A stretch of 64,000 nt of DNA from positions 12,464-76,463 of the forward strand of contig JADJFK010000023.1 of NCBI GenBank assembly GCA_016708585.1, read 5' to 3'. The position numbers and the translations under genes were made by a program. Below, in pieces: positions 8,732 through 17,208 of the stretch (its first letter is position 1; the number at the start of each line of letters is the position of its first letter). Origin of the DNA: Sulfuritalea sp. Lineage in GTDB: Bacteria > Pseudomonadota > Gammaproteobacteria > Burkholderiales > Rhodocyclaceae. The notes under the pieces were generated by a model that saw only the letters and a program-made list of their open reading frames with translations, had not been told where the DNA came from and did not search any database.

Positions 8732-9171
8732 TCATCGAGCGCCCCGACCTGGCCCATCCGGCCAGGCGCGTGTTCGGCCTGGTCATCACCATCCTGGCCT
8801 GGGTGCTGTGGGTGGCCATGTGGATTCCCTTTTTCGCCGCGATCGCGCGCCATTTCGGCTACGACCTGCCGGAATTCGCCATTCCCAGCCAGATCAGCCT
8901 CGACTCCTTCCTTGCGCTGCTTCGGGTCACGCCGGCGGTTCTGGCAATCACCGTCCTGGTCATGCTCGGCAGCATCGTCAAGGAGAAGCTCATGGCGCGC
9001 TTCGCCAGACCGAAGGCCCGCTGGCGGCCGGTGGGCATCGACAGCCTCGCCGCGGGCACGGCGCTCGACCCGGCCGCGCTTGCGCAATGGCAGTCCGCCC
9101 GCGTGCTCTATGTCGAACATGGCCCGCGCGGCCGGGTGGTCAATGCAACGACCCTCCGGCCTGCGCGATGA
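8677..9171 (+). CDS. pgaD: Poly-beta-1,6-N-acetylglucosamine biosynthesis protein PgaD
   Basis: 164 residues overlapping the end of pgaC by 55 bases. Two hydrophobic segments (VFGLVITILAWVLWVAMWIP and TPAVLAITVLVMLGSIV) follow a short cytoplasmic N-terminus, and a soluble C-terminal tail follows the second. This is the layout of PgaD, the inner-membrane partner that supports PgaC and binds cyclic-di-GMP together with it in E. coli. Sequence match is weak apart from LIIERPDL, so the call rests largely on topology and position as the last gene of the operon. About 200 bases without a gene follow. Confidence 0.82.
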   Translation: MDKSRPGHHAQRPERLPLIIERPDLAHPARRVFGLVITILAWVLWVAMWIPFFAAIARHFGYDLPEFAIPSQISLDSFLALLRVTPAVLAITVLVMLGSIVKEKLMARFARPKARWRPVGIDSLAAGTALDPAALAQWQSARVLYVEHGPRGRVVNATTLRPAR

Positions 9172-9372
9172 ACCCGGATCGGGCCATGGCGGCACCGGCT
9201 ACGGACCGTTCATCCCGCGTAACGTGCAAGCCGGGGACCACAATAAAGTCGGCGCCTGCACCACGGCGCCGTGACGGATGGCCGATCCTCGCCAGCTACC
9301 AAAATCGGGATTGACCTTCGACCGGGCGGAAGCTGATACTCTTCCGCCCCGACCCGAAGCGATGGTGACGCA

Positions 9373-9741
9373 ATGGAAAGCCCGCACAAAGGCAAGACCG
9401 GCCTGGTACGACTGAAGAACGCCCTCGGCTATTCGCTGGCCGGTTTCCGTGCCGCCTACAAGCACGAAGATGCGTTCCGCCAGGAAGTGCTGCTGGCCGC
9501 CATCCTCGTCCCCCTCGCCTTCTGGTCGCCGGCCGGCCCCCTCGGCAAGGCGCTGATGATAGGCAGCGTATTGCTGGTGATCATGGTCGAACTGCTGAAT
9601 TCCGCCATCGAGGCCACGGTGGATCGCATCTCGCTCGATAACCACGATCTCGCCAAGCGCGCCAAGGACATCGGCAGCGCCGCCGTGCTGGTCAGCCTCG
9701 TCAATGTGCTGGTGGTGTGGGGACTGGTGTTGGCGGAATGA
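9373..9741 (+). CDS. dgkA: Diacylglycerol kinase DgkA
   Basis: 122 residues with three membrane helices and the family signature: ALGYSLAGFRAAYKHEDAFR, then VELLNSAIEATVDRIS (catalytic Glu region) and HDLAKRAKDIGSAAV. DgkA phosphorylates diacylglycerol released when lipid headgroups are transferred to periplasmic glycans. Placement just before an EptA-type transferase makes sense, since that enzyme takes phosphoethanolamine from phosphatidylethanolamine and leaves diacylglycerol. The upstream gap 9172-9372 shows no gene; it holds a weak copy of the 24-bp repeat near 9245. Confidence 0.95.
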   Translation: MESPHKGKTGLVRLKNALGYSLAGFRAAYKHEDAFRQEVLLAAILVPLAFWSPAGPLGKALMIGSVLLVIMVELLNSAIEATVDRISLDNHDLAKRAKDIGSAAVLVSLVNVLVVWGLVLAE

Positions 9742-9781
9742 AGGCAGCGACCGGTCGGATGGGTCCGTGACAAGCACACTT

Positions 9782-11401
9782 ATGCGGTTCCGCTTGCCTG
9801 CACACGGGCTGACGAGCAATACCCTTATAGCGCTGGTGGCTGTGTTCCTGGTTGCCAGCGGCAACCTGAGCTTTTTCGGCAAGGTTCTGACGGCGTATCC
9901 GCTGGCCACCGGCAACGCGCTGGCACTGGCCTCCCTCGCCGCCATGCTTGTCGGGAGCACCCTGTTGCTGTTGGCGCTGACCTGCTTCGGCCGCACGACC
10001 AAACCCGTGCTGATCGGCATTCTGCTGCTGGCGTCGCTGGCCGCCCATTTCATGGACAGCTACGGAGTCGTCATCAATGACGACATGTTGCAAAACGCCG
10101 CACAGACCAACCTGGCCGAAGCGGGTGATTTGCTGAATTTCAGGCTGCTCGGCTACTTTGTGATGCTGGGCGTCCTGCCGGCAATCGCCATCGCCAGGCT
10201 GCCCCTTCGCTGGCGCGGCATTCGGGTCGAGGCGATTGCGCGCGGCAAACTGCTGGCGGCTGTCGTGCTGCTGATGGTGGGAACGGTCCTGGCATTCGGC
10301 GGGTTTTATGCCTCCTTCCTGCGCGAACACAAATCATTGCGCTCCTACGCCAACCCTGGCTACTTCATCTATTCGGCAATCAAATACTCCACGGGCAGCC
10401 TCGCGGTCAAGAGCCGGCAAGCCCTGACCTCGATCGGAGCCGATGCGCAAATCCCGGCCAGCGATGTCGAGCGCGAGTTGTTCATCCTGGTGATCGGCGA
10501 GACCGCGCGCGCAGACCGCTTTTCGCTCAATGGCTACATCCGCGACACCAATCCGCAACTGCGCCAGGCCAATGCCATCAGTTTCTCGAATTTCCGGGCC
10601 TGCGGCACCTCGACGGCCGTATCGGTACCGTGCATGTTTTCACTGCTCGGCATGGACAAATTCGACACGAAGAAGGGAGCCGCCCAGGAGAACCTGCTCG
10701 ACGTCCTGACGCATGCCGGGGTCAATGTGCTCTGGCTGGACAACAATTCGGACTCGAAGGATGTGGCGCTGCGCGTGCCCTACCAGAGCTACAAATCGCC
10801 GGAGATCAATCCGCTGTGCGACCCGGAATGCCGCGATGTGGGCATGCTGTCCGCGCTGCAGAAGCATATCGACGCGCAGCCCAGGGGCGATATTTTCATC
10901 GTCCTGCACCAGATGGGCAACCACGGCCCCGCCTACTTCAAGCGCTATCCGCCGGAATTCGAAAAATTCAAGCCTGCCTGCCAGAGCGCCGATCTCAGCC
11001 TGTGCAGCCGCGAAGAGATCGGCAACGCCTACGACAACGCCATCCTTTACACGGACTTTTTTCTCGGCAAGGTCATCGAGCTGCTGAAGATGAATGACAA
11101 TAAATTCGAGACGGCGCTGCTTTACGTCAGCGACCACGGCGAATCGCTCGGCGAAAATGGCGTCTATCTGCACGGCCTGCCACCCGCCATCGCGCCCGAC
11201 GCGCAATTGCATGTACCCGCCATCCTGTGGCTCGGCAGCGGCTTCAAGGACGTGGATTTTTCCGCCTTGCGGCGCAAGAGCGGCACCCGATTCACGCATG
11301 ACAACATCGCCCACACGGTTCTTGGCGCCATGGAAATAGGAACTTCCGTCTATCGCCCGGAACTGGATATGCTCGACGGCTGCCGGAAGCCGGAGCGGTA
11401 A
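9782..11401 (+). CDS. eptA: Lipid A phosphoethanolamine transferase, EptA/MCR family
   Basis: 539 residues. Five membrane helices occupy the first third, and the periplasmic sulfatase-fold domain follows. Catalytic features are visible: IGETARADRFSLNGY (zinc Glu), ACGTSTAVSVPCMFS with the Thr that becomes phosphorylated, YVSDHGESLGENGVYLHG and zinc-binding His. It adds phosphoethanolamine to lipid A and lowers affinity for cationic peptides. ATG 9782 is used, but GTG 9767 is also in frame. The start lies 40 bases after dgkA. The downstream OmpR-type two-component system at 17.2 kb could be a regulator, but nothing in the sequence shows this. Confidence 0.9.
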   Translation: MRFRLPAHGLTSNTLIALVAVFLVASGNLSFFGKVLTAYPLATGNALALASLAAMLVGSTLLLLALTCFGRTTKPVLIGILLLASLAAHFMDSYGVVINDDMLQNAAQTNLAEAGDLLNFRLLGYFVMLGVLPAIAIARLPLRWRGIRVEAIARGKLLAAVVLLMVGTVLAFGGFYASFLREHKSLRSYANPGYFIYSAIKYSTGSLAVKSRQALTSIGADAQIPASDVERELFILVIGETARADRFSLNGYIRDTNPQLRQANAISFSNFRACGTSTAVSVPCMFSLLGMDKFDTKKGAAQENLLDVLTHAGVNVLWLDNNSDSKDVALRVPYQSYKSPEINPLCDPECRDVGMLSALQKHIDAQPRGDIFIVLHQMGNHGPAYFKRYPPEFEKFKPACQSADLSLCSREEIGNAYDNAILYTDFFLGKVIELLKMNDNKFETALLYVSDHGESLGENGVYLHGLPPAIAPDAQLHVPAILWLGSGFKDVDFSALRRKSGTRFTHDNIAHTVLGAMEIGTSVYRPELDMLDGCRKPER

Positions 11402-11501
11402 CTTGCGTCCGCCAGTCGCCTGAACATGGCGGCGGCCACCTTAAGATTCGTTTAATCCCCGCTCCCTAAGCTGAGAACCATCGTGTTTTCAGAGATCAGC
11501 C

Positions 11502-12104
11502 ATGCTGAGCGCCATTCAGAGTAATTTCCAGGCTCGCAAGCGCGGGATGACAGTCAGGCACACCGTCGTCGGTTCCCCCCATCGCGCCCGCGCCGAAACC
11601 TTCATCTCCGACATTTTCCAGCGCCACTACGACGCCGAGCTCAGCAGCTTTGCGCCGAACCTGATGCTGCTGGAAAAAAACGACCGCATCGCGGCGGTGG
11701 CCGGTTGGCGCTGTGCCGGAACCGAGCAGCTGTTCCTTGAGAATTACCTCGATGTGCCGATCGAGACGGCCGTGTCCAGGCTGGCCGGCAAGCCGGTCGA
11801 TCGCCAGCGCATCGTCGAAGTCGGCAACCTCGCCGCCGAAGTCCGCGGCGGAGGCGTCGAAGTCATCCTCACCCTGGCCGCCCACCTCGACCGGCTCGGC
11901 TTCGAATGGGTGGTGTTCACCGCCACCAGCGAACTGATCGGCATGTTGCGCCGGCTCGGCCTGCCGCCGCTGGCACTTGCCGCAGCCGACCCCGAGCGGC
12001 TCGGCGCAGATGCAGGCGCGTGGGGCAGCTACTACGCGACCCATCCGGTGGTGGTGGCCGGCCGGATTCGCCTGGCACTGGACAAAGCCAACCCCCGTGG
12101 CTGA
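11502..12104 (+). CDS. Thermostable hemolysin family protein (GNAT-like)
   Basis: 200 residues matching the T_hemolysin family: ETFISDIFQRHYDAELSSF, NLMLLEKNDRIAAVAGWR, LFLENYLDVPIE, RIVEVGNLAAEVRGG and a C-terminal WGSYYATHPVVVAG. The fold is related to GNAT acyltransferases and autoinducer synthases, despite the historical hemolysin name. It opens a run of six same-strand genes whose ends overlap or nearly touch, so it most likely supplies an acyl-transfer step in one pathway. The name should not be taken as evidence of haemolysis. Confidence 0.85.
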   Translation: MLSAIQSNFQARKRGMTVRHTVVGSPHRARAETFISDIFQRHYDAELSSFAPNLMLLEKNDRIAAVAGWRCAGTEQLFLENYLDVPIETAVSRLAGKPVDRQRIVEVGNLAAEVRGGGVEVILTLAAHLDRLGFEWVVFTATSELIGMLRRLGLPPLALAAADPERLGADAGAWGSYYATHPVVVAGRIRLALDKANPRG

Positions 12105-12642
12105 ATTTTCCTTGCCGGAGGCCAGCAACTCGGCAGCGTTCAATCCAGGCGAAACGGCACTGCAGCAGCGCTGGCAAACCGAGTCGCTGTGGGACGACGC
12201 CCGTCGCAAGCGCCTGCTGTGGGACCGCATCCCGGCCGAACTGCATGCCCGGATCGAGGGCGCCCCCTTCTTCTTCCTCGCCACCAGTTCGCCCGACGGG
12301 CACTGCGACTGCTCCTTCAAGGGCGGCGGCCCGCGGCTGATCCGCATCCTCGACGAAAAGACCTTCGCCTTCCCGGATTTCGACGGCAACGGCGCCTTCA
12401 TGAGCCTGGGCAACATCCTGATGAACCCGCATGTCGGCTGCCTGTTCATCGATTTCAGCGATGGTTCGCGCCTGCGGGTCAACGGCCGCGCCGAGGTGCT
12501 CGACGCCGGCCCGCTGCTGGCCCTGTTCCCCGGCAGCCCGCGTGTGGTGCGCGTCGACGTCGAGCAGGTGGTGCCGAATTGTGCCCAACACGTTCCCCGA
12601 CTCGTTCCGCAACCGGTTCCCCAGGCCGCTCCCGCCAATTGA
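12097..12642 (+). CDS. Pyridoxamine 5'-phosphate oxidase-fold flavoprotein
   Basis: About 181 residues from GTG 12097, overlapping the previous gene by eight bases. FFFLATSSPDGHCDCSFKGG, FPDFDGNGAFMSLGNILM and VGCLFIDFSDGSRLRVNGRA follow the split-barrel FMN-binding PPOX pattern. Members of this broad family reduce or oxidise small ligands or bind haem/F420; the substrate here is unknown. The N-terminal 35 residues are extra relative to the core fold. The product ends with a proline-rich tail (PRLVPQPVPQAAPAN). Confidence 0.8.
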   Translation: MAEFSLPEASNSAAFNPGETALQQRWQTESLWDDARRKRLLWDRIPAELHARIEGAPFFFLATSSPDGHCDCSFKGGGPRLIRILDEKTFAFPDFDGNGAFMSLGNILMNPHVGCLFIDFSDGSRLRVNGRAEVLDAGPLLALFPGSPRVVRVDVEQVVPNCAQHVPRLVPQPVPQAAPAN

Positions 12643-12652
12643 ACGGAATTCC

Positions 12653-13618
12653 ATGAGCATCAATTACCGGACCACCGTCAACGTCGAATGGACCAGCAAG
12701 TGCAACGCCCTTTGCGCGATGTGCCCGCGCGAGATGATCGAGCATCCGCACATCATGAGCACTGAAACCTGGCAGCAGACGCTGGCGCGGATCACGCCGG
12801 AACAGGTGGTGCGCGTCGTCATCGCCGGCTACGGCGAGCCGACCACCCACCCGCGCTTCTTCGACATGGTCGATGGCGTGCGCCGCCACCCGGCGCGCTT
12901 CGACATGGTGAGCAACGGCCACCTGCTCGACGAGGACAAGATCCGCCACCTCGACGGCGCGCTCGGCCTGCTGCTGATTTCCTTTTCCAGCATCGACCCG
13001 GAGGTCTACGGCAAGGTGCACGCCAACCTCGACCAGGCGCGGGTGATGGCCAACATCAAGGCGGCAAGGAAGCTGCTCAAGCATACGGCGCTGGGCATCA
13101 GCCTGACCCCGATGCCGGAATGCCTGCCCGGCCTGCCCGACACCATCGGCTGGCTGCGTGCGGAAGGTGTCGAGTTGCTGACCATGTCGCCGACGCTGTA
13201 CAACCGCGGCGGCAGCCTGACCGAGCACCAGCTGGCTACCCGCAAGCTGCGCGCGCTGATCAGGGAGCACGGCCTCCAGTCGCAGGAAATCCCCTTCATT
13301 CCGAGCGCGGTCGAAGTCCTGCGGCAATGGCGCAGCAACAGCTTCAAGTGCATCCCGCGCAACATCGATGTGTTTGTGTCGTCCACCGGCGAGTACCTGT
13401 ATTGCTACAACGACATCGGCCACAAGCACCCCATCGGGCATGTGGCCACCCACGGCATCCATGATGTACTCGCCCGCCGCCACGGCATGCCGGCGATCGC
13501 AGAGCTCTGCGACGCCTGCAACATGCGCGATCGCTACGGCCCGGTCGAACTGGCCAAAGTCGGCGCCTCGCTGGCGGCGATCCGGCTGCGGGATGCGCGC
13601 AGCGCGATCGGATTCTGA
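12653..13618 (+). CDS. Radical SAM protein
   Basis: 321 residues from ATG 12653. The motif CNALCAMCP at residues about 15-23 is the CxxxCxxC ligand set for the SAM-cleaving 4Fe-4S cluster; IAGYGEPTTHP is the GGEP-like SAM-binding motif. A compact C-terminal cysteine set (CIPRNIDVFVSSTGEYLYCY and CDACNMRD) recalls a SPASM-like auxiliary region that could hold a second cluster. Substrate unknown. It starts 11 bases after the PPOX gene and is part of the same operon. KVGASLAAIRL near the C-terminus resembles the peptide encoded by the 24-bp repeat. Confidence 0.85.
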   Translation: MSINYRTTVNVEWTSKCNALCAMCPREMIEHPHIMSTETWQQTLARITPEQVVRVVIAGYGEPTTHPRFFDMVDGVRRHPARFDMVSNGHLLDEDKIRHLDGALGLLLISFSSIDPEVYGKVHANLDQARVMANIKAARKLLKHTALGISLTPMPECLPGLPDTIGWLRAEGVELLTMSPTLYNRGGSLTEHQLATRKLRALIREHGLQSQEIPFIPSAVEVLRQWRSNSFKCIPRNIDVFVSSTGEYLYCYNDIGHKHPIGHVATHGIHDVLARRHGMPAIAELCDACNMRDRYGPVELAKVGASLAAIRLRDARSAIGF

Positions 13619-13631
13619 CGTGGAAAACACC

Positions 13632-15107
13632 ATGACCCGCTTTTCCTGGCTGACCGAACTCGCGGCAACGGATCCGGAGCAGGCGCTATTGATCTCCGGA
13701 ACACGCCAATGGCGGGCCGCCGAGATCCGCGGCGAACTGCTCGGCCTGAAAGAACGCCTCGCCACGTGCCGCGTGCTCGGCGTCCTTGCCGACAACTCCC
13801 CGGCCTGGGTGCTGGCCGACCTGGCCGCCCATGAGGCCGGCGTCGTCCATCTTCCGCTTCCGGGCTTCTTCAGCGCCGGGCAGCTGCGCCATGCGCTCGA
13901 ACAAACCGCCGCCGATGTGATGCTGACCGATCAGCCGGAACGGATCGGCGCGCTCGACATCGGCTTTTCCATCATCGGCAACTGGCAGGGGCTGACCTGG
14001 ATGCAGCGCGTCGTCGAGCCGGTCGCGCTGCCGGCGGGAACCGCCAAGATTTCCTTCACGTCGGGCAGCACCGGCGCGCCCAAGGGGGTCTGCCTCGACG
14101 GCGACGGCCTGATCGACACCGCACTCGCCGTGCGCGAGCGGCTGTCCGATCTCCACTTGCGCCATCATCTGGCCGTGCTGCCGCTGGCGCTGCTGCTGGA
14201 AAACGTCGCCGGCATTTATGCCCCGCTGCTGCGCGGCATGGCGGTGCACCTGCCGCCGCTGCATGAACTGGGCTGGCGCGGCATGGCCGGTTTCGATCCG
14301 GGCGCCCTAGATGCGGCAGCCCGCCGGACCGATGCCAGCAGCATGATCCTGGTGCCCGAATTGCTGAAGGCCTGGACGGCGTTCCTGAACATCTCCGGCA
14401 GTCGACCGTCCGCTGCATTGAGCTTCGTTGCGGTCGGTGGCGCCCGGGTGGCGTCCGAACTGCTGGATGAAGCGCGCCAGCTTGGCATCCCGGCCTATCA
14501 GGGCTATGGCCTGACCGAGGGTGGCTCGGTGCTGACCCTCAACCGGCCGGGCGACGATGCCGACGATGTCGGGCGTCCGCTGCAGCATGCGCAAATCTCG
14601 ATCGCCGCCGGCGAGGTCATCGTCGAAACCCGCGCCTTCCTCGGTTATCTGGGTTCCGAACGCGGCGGCGGCCGGCAATTCGCCACCGGCGACCTCGGCG
14701 AGTTCGATGCGCAGGGGCACCTGCACCTCGCCGGACGGCGCAAGAACCTGCTGATCACCTCCTGGGGCCGCAACATCTCGCCGGAATGGCCGGAAGCCGC
14801 GCTGCTGGCCGATCCACGCATATTTCAGGCGGTTGTCGTCGGCGATGGGCAAGCGGCATTGAGCGCCATCCTGGTGCCGATGCCCGGCGTGTCACCGAGC
14901 GCGATCGACCTGGCGGTCAAGGGCGCCAACGAAACCCTGCCCGACTACGCGCGCATCGCCCGGTGGATTCCCGGCGAGGCCTTCACCGCCGCCAACGGCC
15001 TGGCCACCGGCAACGGACGGCCGATCCGCGATCGCGTCGCCGAACGCTATTCGTCTGCAATCACCGCACTTGAACCCAATGAGGAATGTCCCGATGTCGT
15101 TTTATGA
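13632..15107 (+). CDS. AMP-dependent acyl/aryl-CoA-type ligase
   Basis: 491 residues of the adenylate-forming family. The P-loop is FTSGSTGAPKGV, the A5 motif is YQGYGLTEGG, and the A7/A8 region is TGDLGEFDAQGHLHLAGRRK followed by a Lys/Arg-rich hinge, with NGRPIRDRV at the end. Such enzymes activate a carboxylate as the acyl-AMP, then pass it to CoA or a carrier. ATG 13632 is used; GTG 13620 is in frame. The gene overlaps the di-iron oxidase downstream by 14 bases. In this cluster it probably activates the substrate on which the oxidase or GNAT-like enzyme works. Confidence 0.87.
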   Translation: MTRFSWLTELAATDPEQALLISGTRQWRAAEIRGELLGLKERLATCRVLGVLADNSPAWVLADLAAHEAGVVHLPLPGFFSAGQLRHALEQTAADVMLTDQPERIGALDIGFSIIGNWQGLTWMQRVVEPVALPAGTAKISFTSGSTGAPKGVCLDGDGLIDTALAVRERLSDLHLRHHLAVLPLALLLENVAGIYAPLLRGMAVHLPPLHELGWRGMAGFDPGALDAAARRTDASSMILVPELLKAWTAFLNISGSRPSAALSFVAVGGARVASELLDEARQLGIPAYQGYGLTEGGSVLTLNRPGDDADDVGRPLQHAQISIAAGEVIVETRAFLGYLGSERGGGRQFATGDLGEFDAQGHLHLAGRRKNLLITSWGRNISPEWPEAALLADPRIFQAVVVGDGQAALSAILVPMPGVSPSAIDLAVKGANETLPDYARIARWIPGEAFTAANGLATGNGRPIRDRVAERYSSAITALEPNEECPDVVL

Positions 15108-15768
15108 ACAACTGATCACCGCCACCGAGAAATCGCGGGCCGAGCTGCTGGCGGCACCGATCATCGCCGACTGCCTGCAGGGCCGCGTCACGCGCGACAG
15201 CTACCTGGCCTTCCTCGGCCAGGCCTACCACCACGTGCGCCACACCACGCCCCTGCTGATGAGCCTCGGCGGGCGCCTGCCGGAACGCCTGGCCTGGCTG
15301 CGCCGCCCGGTGGCGGACTACATCGACGAGGAAATCGGCCACGAAGAATGGATCCTCAACGACATTGCCGCGGCCGGCGGCGACGCCGACGCGGTGCGGG
15401 GCAGCCAGCCCGACCTGCCGGCCGAAGTCATGGTGGCCTATGCCTACGACCTGATCAACCGGCGCAATCCGGCCGGATTCTTCGGCATGGTCTTCGTCCT
15501 CGAAGGCACCAGCGTCGCGCTGGCCCTGACCGCCGCCGACAAGATCCAGCAGGCGCTGGGACTGCCCGACCGGGCCTTCTCCTACCTGCGCTCGCACGGC
15601 ACGCTGGACCAGGAACACACCCAGCACCTCGCCCGCCTGCTGGAAAAAATGACGCCCGACGACCAGGCCGAGGTCATCCATTGCGCGCGGGTCTTCTTCA
15701 AACTCTACGGCGACGTGTTTCGCGCGCTGCCAACGGGAATACCAACAGGAGCCTCGCCATGCAACTGA
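15094..15768 (+). CDS. Haem-oxygenase-like di-iron oxidase (TenA/CADD/UndA superfamily)
   Basis: 224 residues, all helical. Likely iron ligands are present in family order: EEIGHEEW, the Glu in FVLEGTS, and HGTLDQEHTQH, which gives the H-x3-D-x2-H arrangement of CADD-like enzymes. Related proteins oxidise fatty acids, amino acids or their own side chains using O2. ATG 15094 is chosen because GAGGAA precedes it; earlier in-frame starts at 15070 (TTG) and 15079 lie within the ligase gene. It overlaps the SDR gene by ten bases. Calling it a thiaminase would be wrong, since the TenA cysteine is not evident. Confidence 0.82.
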   Translation: MSFYEQLITATEKSRAELLAAPIIADCLQGRVTRDSYLAFLGQAYHHVRHTTPLLMSLGGRLPERLAWLRRPVADYIDEEIGHEEWILNDIAAAGGDADAVRGSQPDLPAEVMVAYAYDLINRRNPAGFFGMVFVLEGTSVALALTAADKIQQALGLPDRAFSYLRSHGTLDQEHTQHLARLLEKMTPDDQAEVIHCARVFFKLYGDVFRALPTGIPTGASPCN

Positions 15769-16544
15769 ACAGAGCCCGCATCCTGCTCACCGGCGCCACC
15801 GGCGGCCTCGGCGAAGCCCTGGCCGGCCAACTCTCGGCCGCCGGCGCGGCGCTGCTGCTGACCGGCCGCAATGCGGACAAGCTGGCCGCGATCCCCCTCG
15901 TCGCCGGCGCCGAATGCATCCGCCTGCAAGCCGACCTCGCCACCCCCCAGGGAATTGCCGATGCCGCATCGGCGGCGCGCCGCTTCAATGCAAACATGCT
16001 GATCAACAACGCCGGCGTCGGCGGCTTCGGCCTGCTGGAAAGCCAGGACTGGACCGAGGTCGAACAGATCCTGGCGACCAACCTCGTGGTGCCGATCCGG
16101 CTCACCCACGCGCTGCTGCCCTGGCTCAAGGCCCAGCCGGAAGCGACCGTGGTCAATATCGGCTCGACCTTCGGCAGCATTCCCTTCGCCGGCTTTGCCG
16201 CCTATTCCTCGGCCAAGGCCGGACTGCGCGGCTTTTCCCAGGCCTTGCGCCGCGAACTGGCCGATTCGTCGGTGCGGGTGATCCACATCGCGCCGCGTGC
16301 GATCGACACGTCGCTCAACAGCGCCGCGGTCAACCGCCTGAATGCGGCGCTCGGAAACACCAGCGATTCGCCGGCCGGGGTGGCGGCGCAGATCGTCGAA
16401 AAGCTGCGGAACGACGCCGCCGAAAGCCACCTCGGCTTTCCGGAGCGCCTGTTCGCCTGGATCAACGGAGTATCGCCGGCGCTGATCGATCGCGGCCTGA
16501 GCGGCAAGCTCGCCACCATCAAGCACCATGCCATCAAGCAGTGA
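15759..16544 (+). CDS. Short-chain dehydrogenase/reductase
   Basis: 261 residues. LLTGATGGLGEALA is the Rossmann TGxxxGxG motif for NAD(P), NNAGVGGFG is the structural NNAG motif, and the catalytic triad is S in VVNIGSTFGS with YSSAK (YxxxK). The Arg of LLLTGRNADK after strand 2 suggests NADPH. It is preceded by AGGAG eight bases upstream. It closes the six-gene run and probably reduces a carbonyl made by the ligase, oxidase or acyltransferase steps. The C-terminal stretch after residue 220 suggests membrane association. Confidence 0.9.
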   Translation: MQLNRARILLTGATGGLGEALAGQLSAAGAALLLTGRNADKLAAIPLVAGAECIRLQADLATPQGIADAASAARRFNANMLINNAGVGGFGLLESQDWTEVEQILATNLVVPIRLTHALLPWLKAQPEATVVNIGSTFGSIPFAGFAAYSSAKAGLRGFSQALRRELADSSVRVIHIAPRAIDTSLNSAAVNRLNAALGNTSDSPAGVAAQIVEKLRNDAAESHLGFPERLFAWINGVSPALIDRGLSGKLATIKHHAIKQ

Positions 16545-16563
16545 CTTTTTGAAAGGAAATCCC

Positions 16564-17208
16564 ATGTCAACCCTGAAACCCCTCCTGCTCTCCCTCGTTC
16601 TGCTCTTCGCTGCGGCCGCCCAGGCTGCGCCCAGCGATGAACTGATCCGCCCGATCCAGGATCGCTGGGCGGAAATCAAGTACCGGTCTCCTGCGAAGCA
16701 ACAGGCCGACCTCTATAATGAGTTGTCGGAAAAGGTCCGCCAGATCAGCGCCGCCAACCCGAACTTCCCCCCCGCGTTGATCTGGGAGGGCATCGTGGTC
16801 TCCAGCGAAGCCGGCGCACGCGGCGGTCTGGGCGGCCTGTCGCTGGCCAAGGATGCCAAAAAAGTGCTTGAGGAAAGTTTGAAACTCGACGAAAAAGCCC
16901 TCAGCGGCTCCGCTTATACCAGCCTCGCCGCGCTTTACGCCAAGGTTCCCGGCTGGCCGCTGGGCTTCGGCGACAAGAAGAAGGCCGAGGAGCTTTTCCT
17001 CAAATCCCTGAATGCCAATCCGGACGGGATCGACCCGAACTTCTTCTACGGCGAGTTCCTGATCGACCAGGAGCGCGTCGCCGAAGGCCGCGGTTATCTG
17101 GAAAAAGCGCTCAAGGCAGCACCTCGTCCGGGACGCGAACTGGCGGACCAGGGGCGGCGCCAGGAGATTCAGGCCCTGTTGAAACAAATTGCCGTGGCAT
17201 CGAGATAA
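16564..17208 (+). CDS. Exported TPR-repeat protein
   Basis: 214 residues with a clear signal peptide (LKPLLLSLVLLFAAAAQAAP). The mature part is helical and TPR-like: DAKKVLEESLKLDEKALSGS, KKAEELFLKSLNANPDGIDP and GRGYLEKALKAAPRPGREL, resembling TRAP-transporter T-component (TatT-like) proteins, which are periplasmic TPR trimers. It follows the SDR gene by 20 bases and abuts the response regulator start with no gap. It could belong to either neighbour. Function is otherwise unknown. Confidence 0.75.
   Translation: MSTLKPLLLSLVLLFAAAAQAAPSDELIRPIQDRWAEIKYRSPAKQQADLYNELSEKVRQISAANPNFPPALIWEGIVVSSEAGARGGLGGLSLAKDAKKVLEESLKLDEKALSGSAYTSLAALYAKVPGWPLGFGDKKKAEELFLKSLNANPDGIDPNFFYGEFLIDQERVAEGRGYLEKALKAAPRPGRELADQGRRQEIQALLKQIAVASR

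Noticed and set aside
9245..9269. Copy of the 24-bp repeat in the pgaD-dgkA gap
   Set aside because: Only the AAAGTCGGCGCC end matches well; the other half has several mismatches.
11502..12104. True hemolysin function
   Set aside because: The family name is historical; the sequence is GNAT-like and lies in a biosynthetic-looking operon.
15094..15768. Thiaminase II (TenA) call
   Set aside because: Fold is related, but the metal-ligand pattern matches di-iron oxidases, and the thiamin-pathway neighbours are absent.
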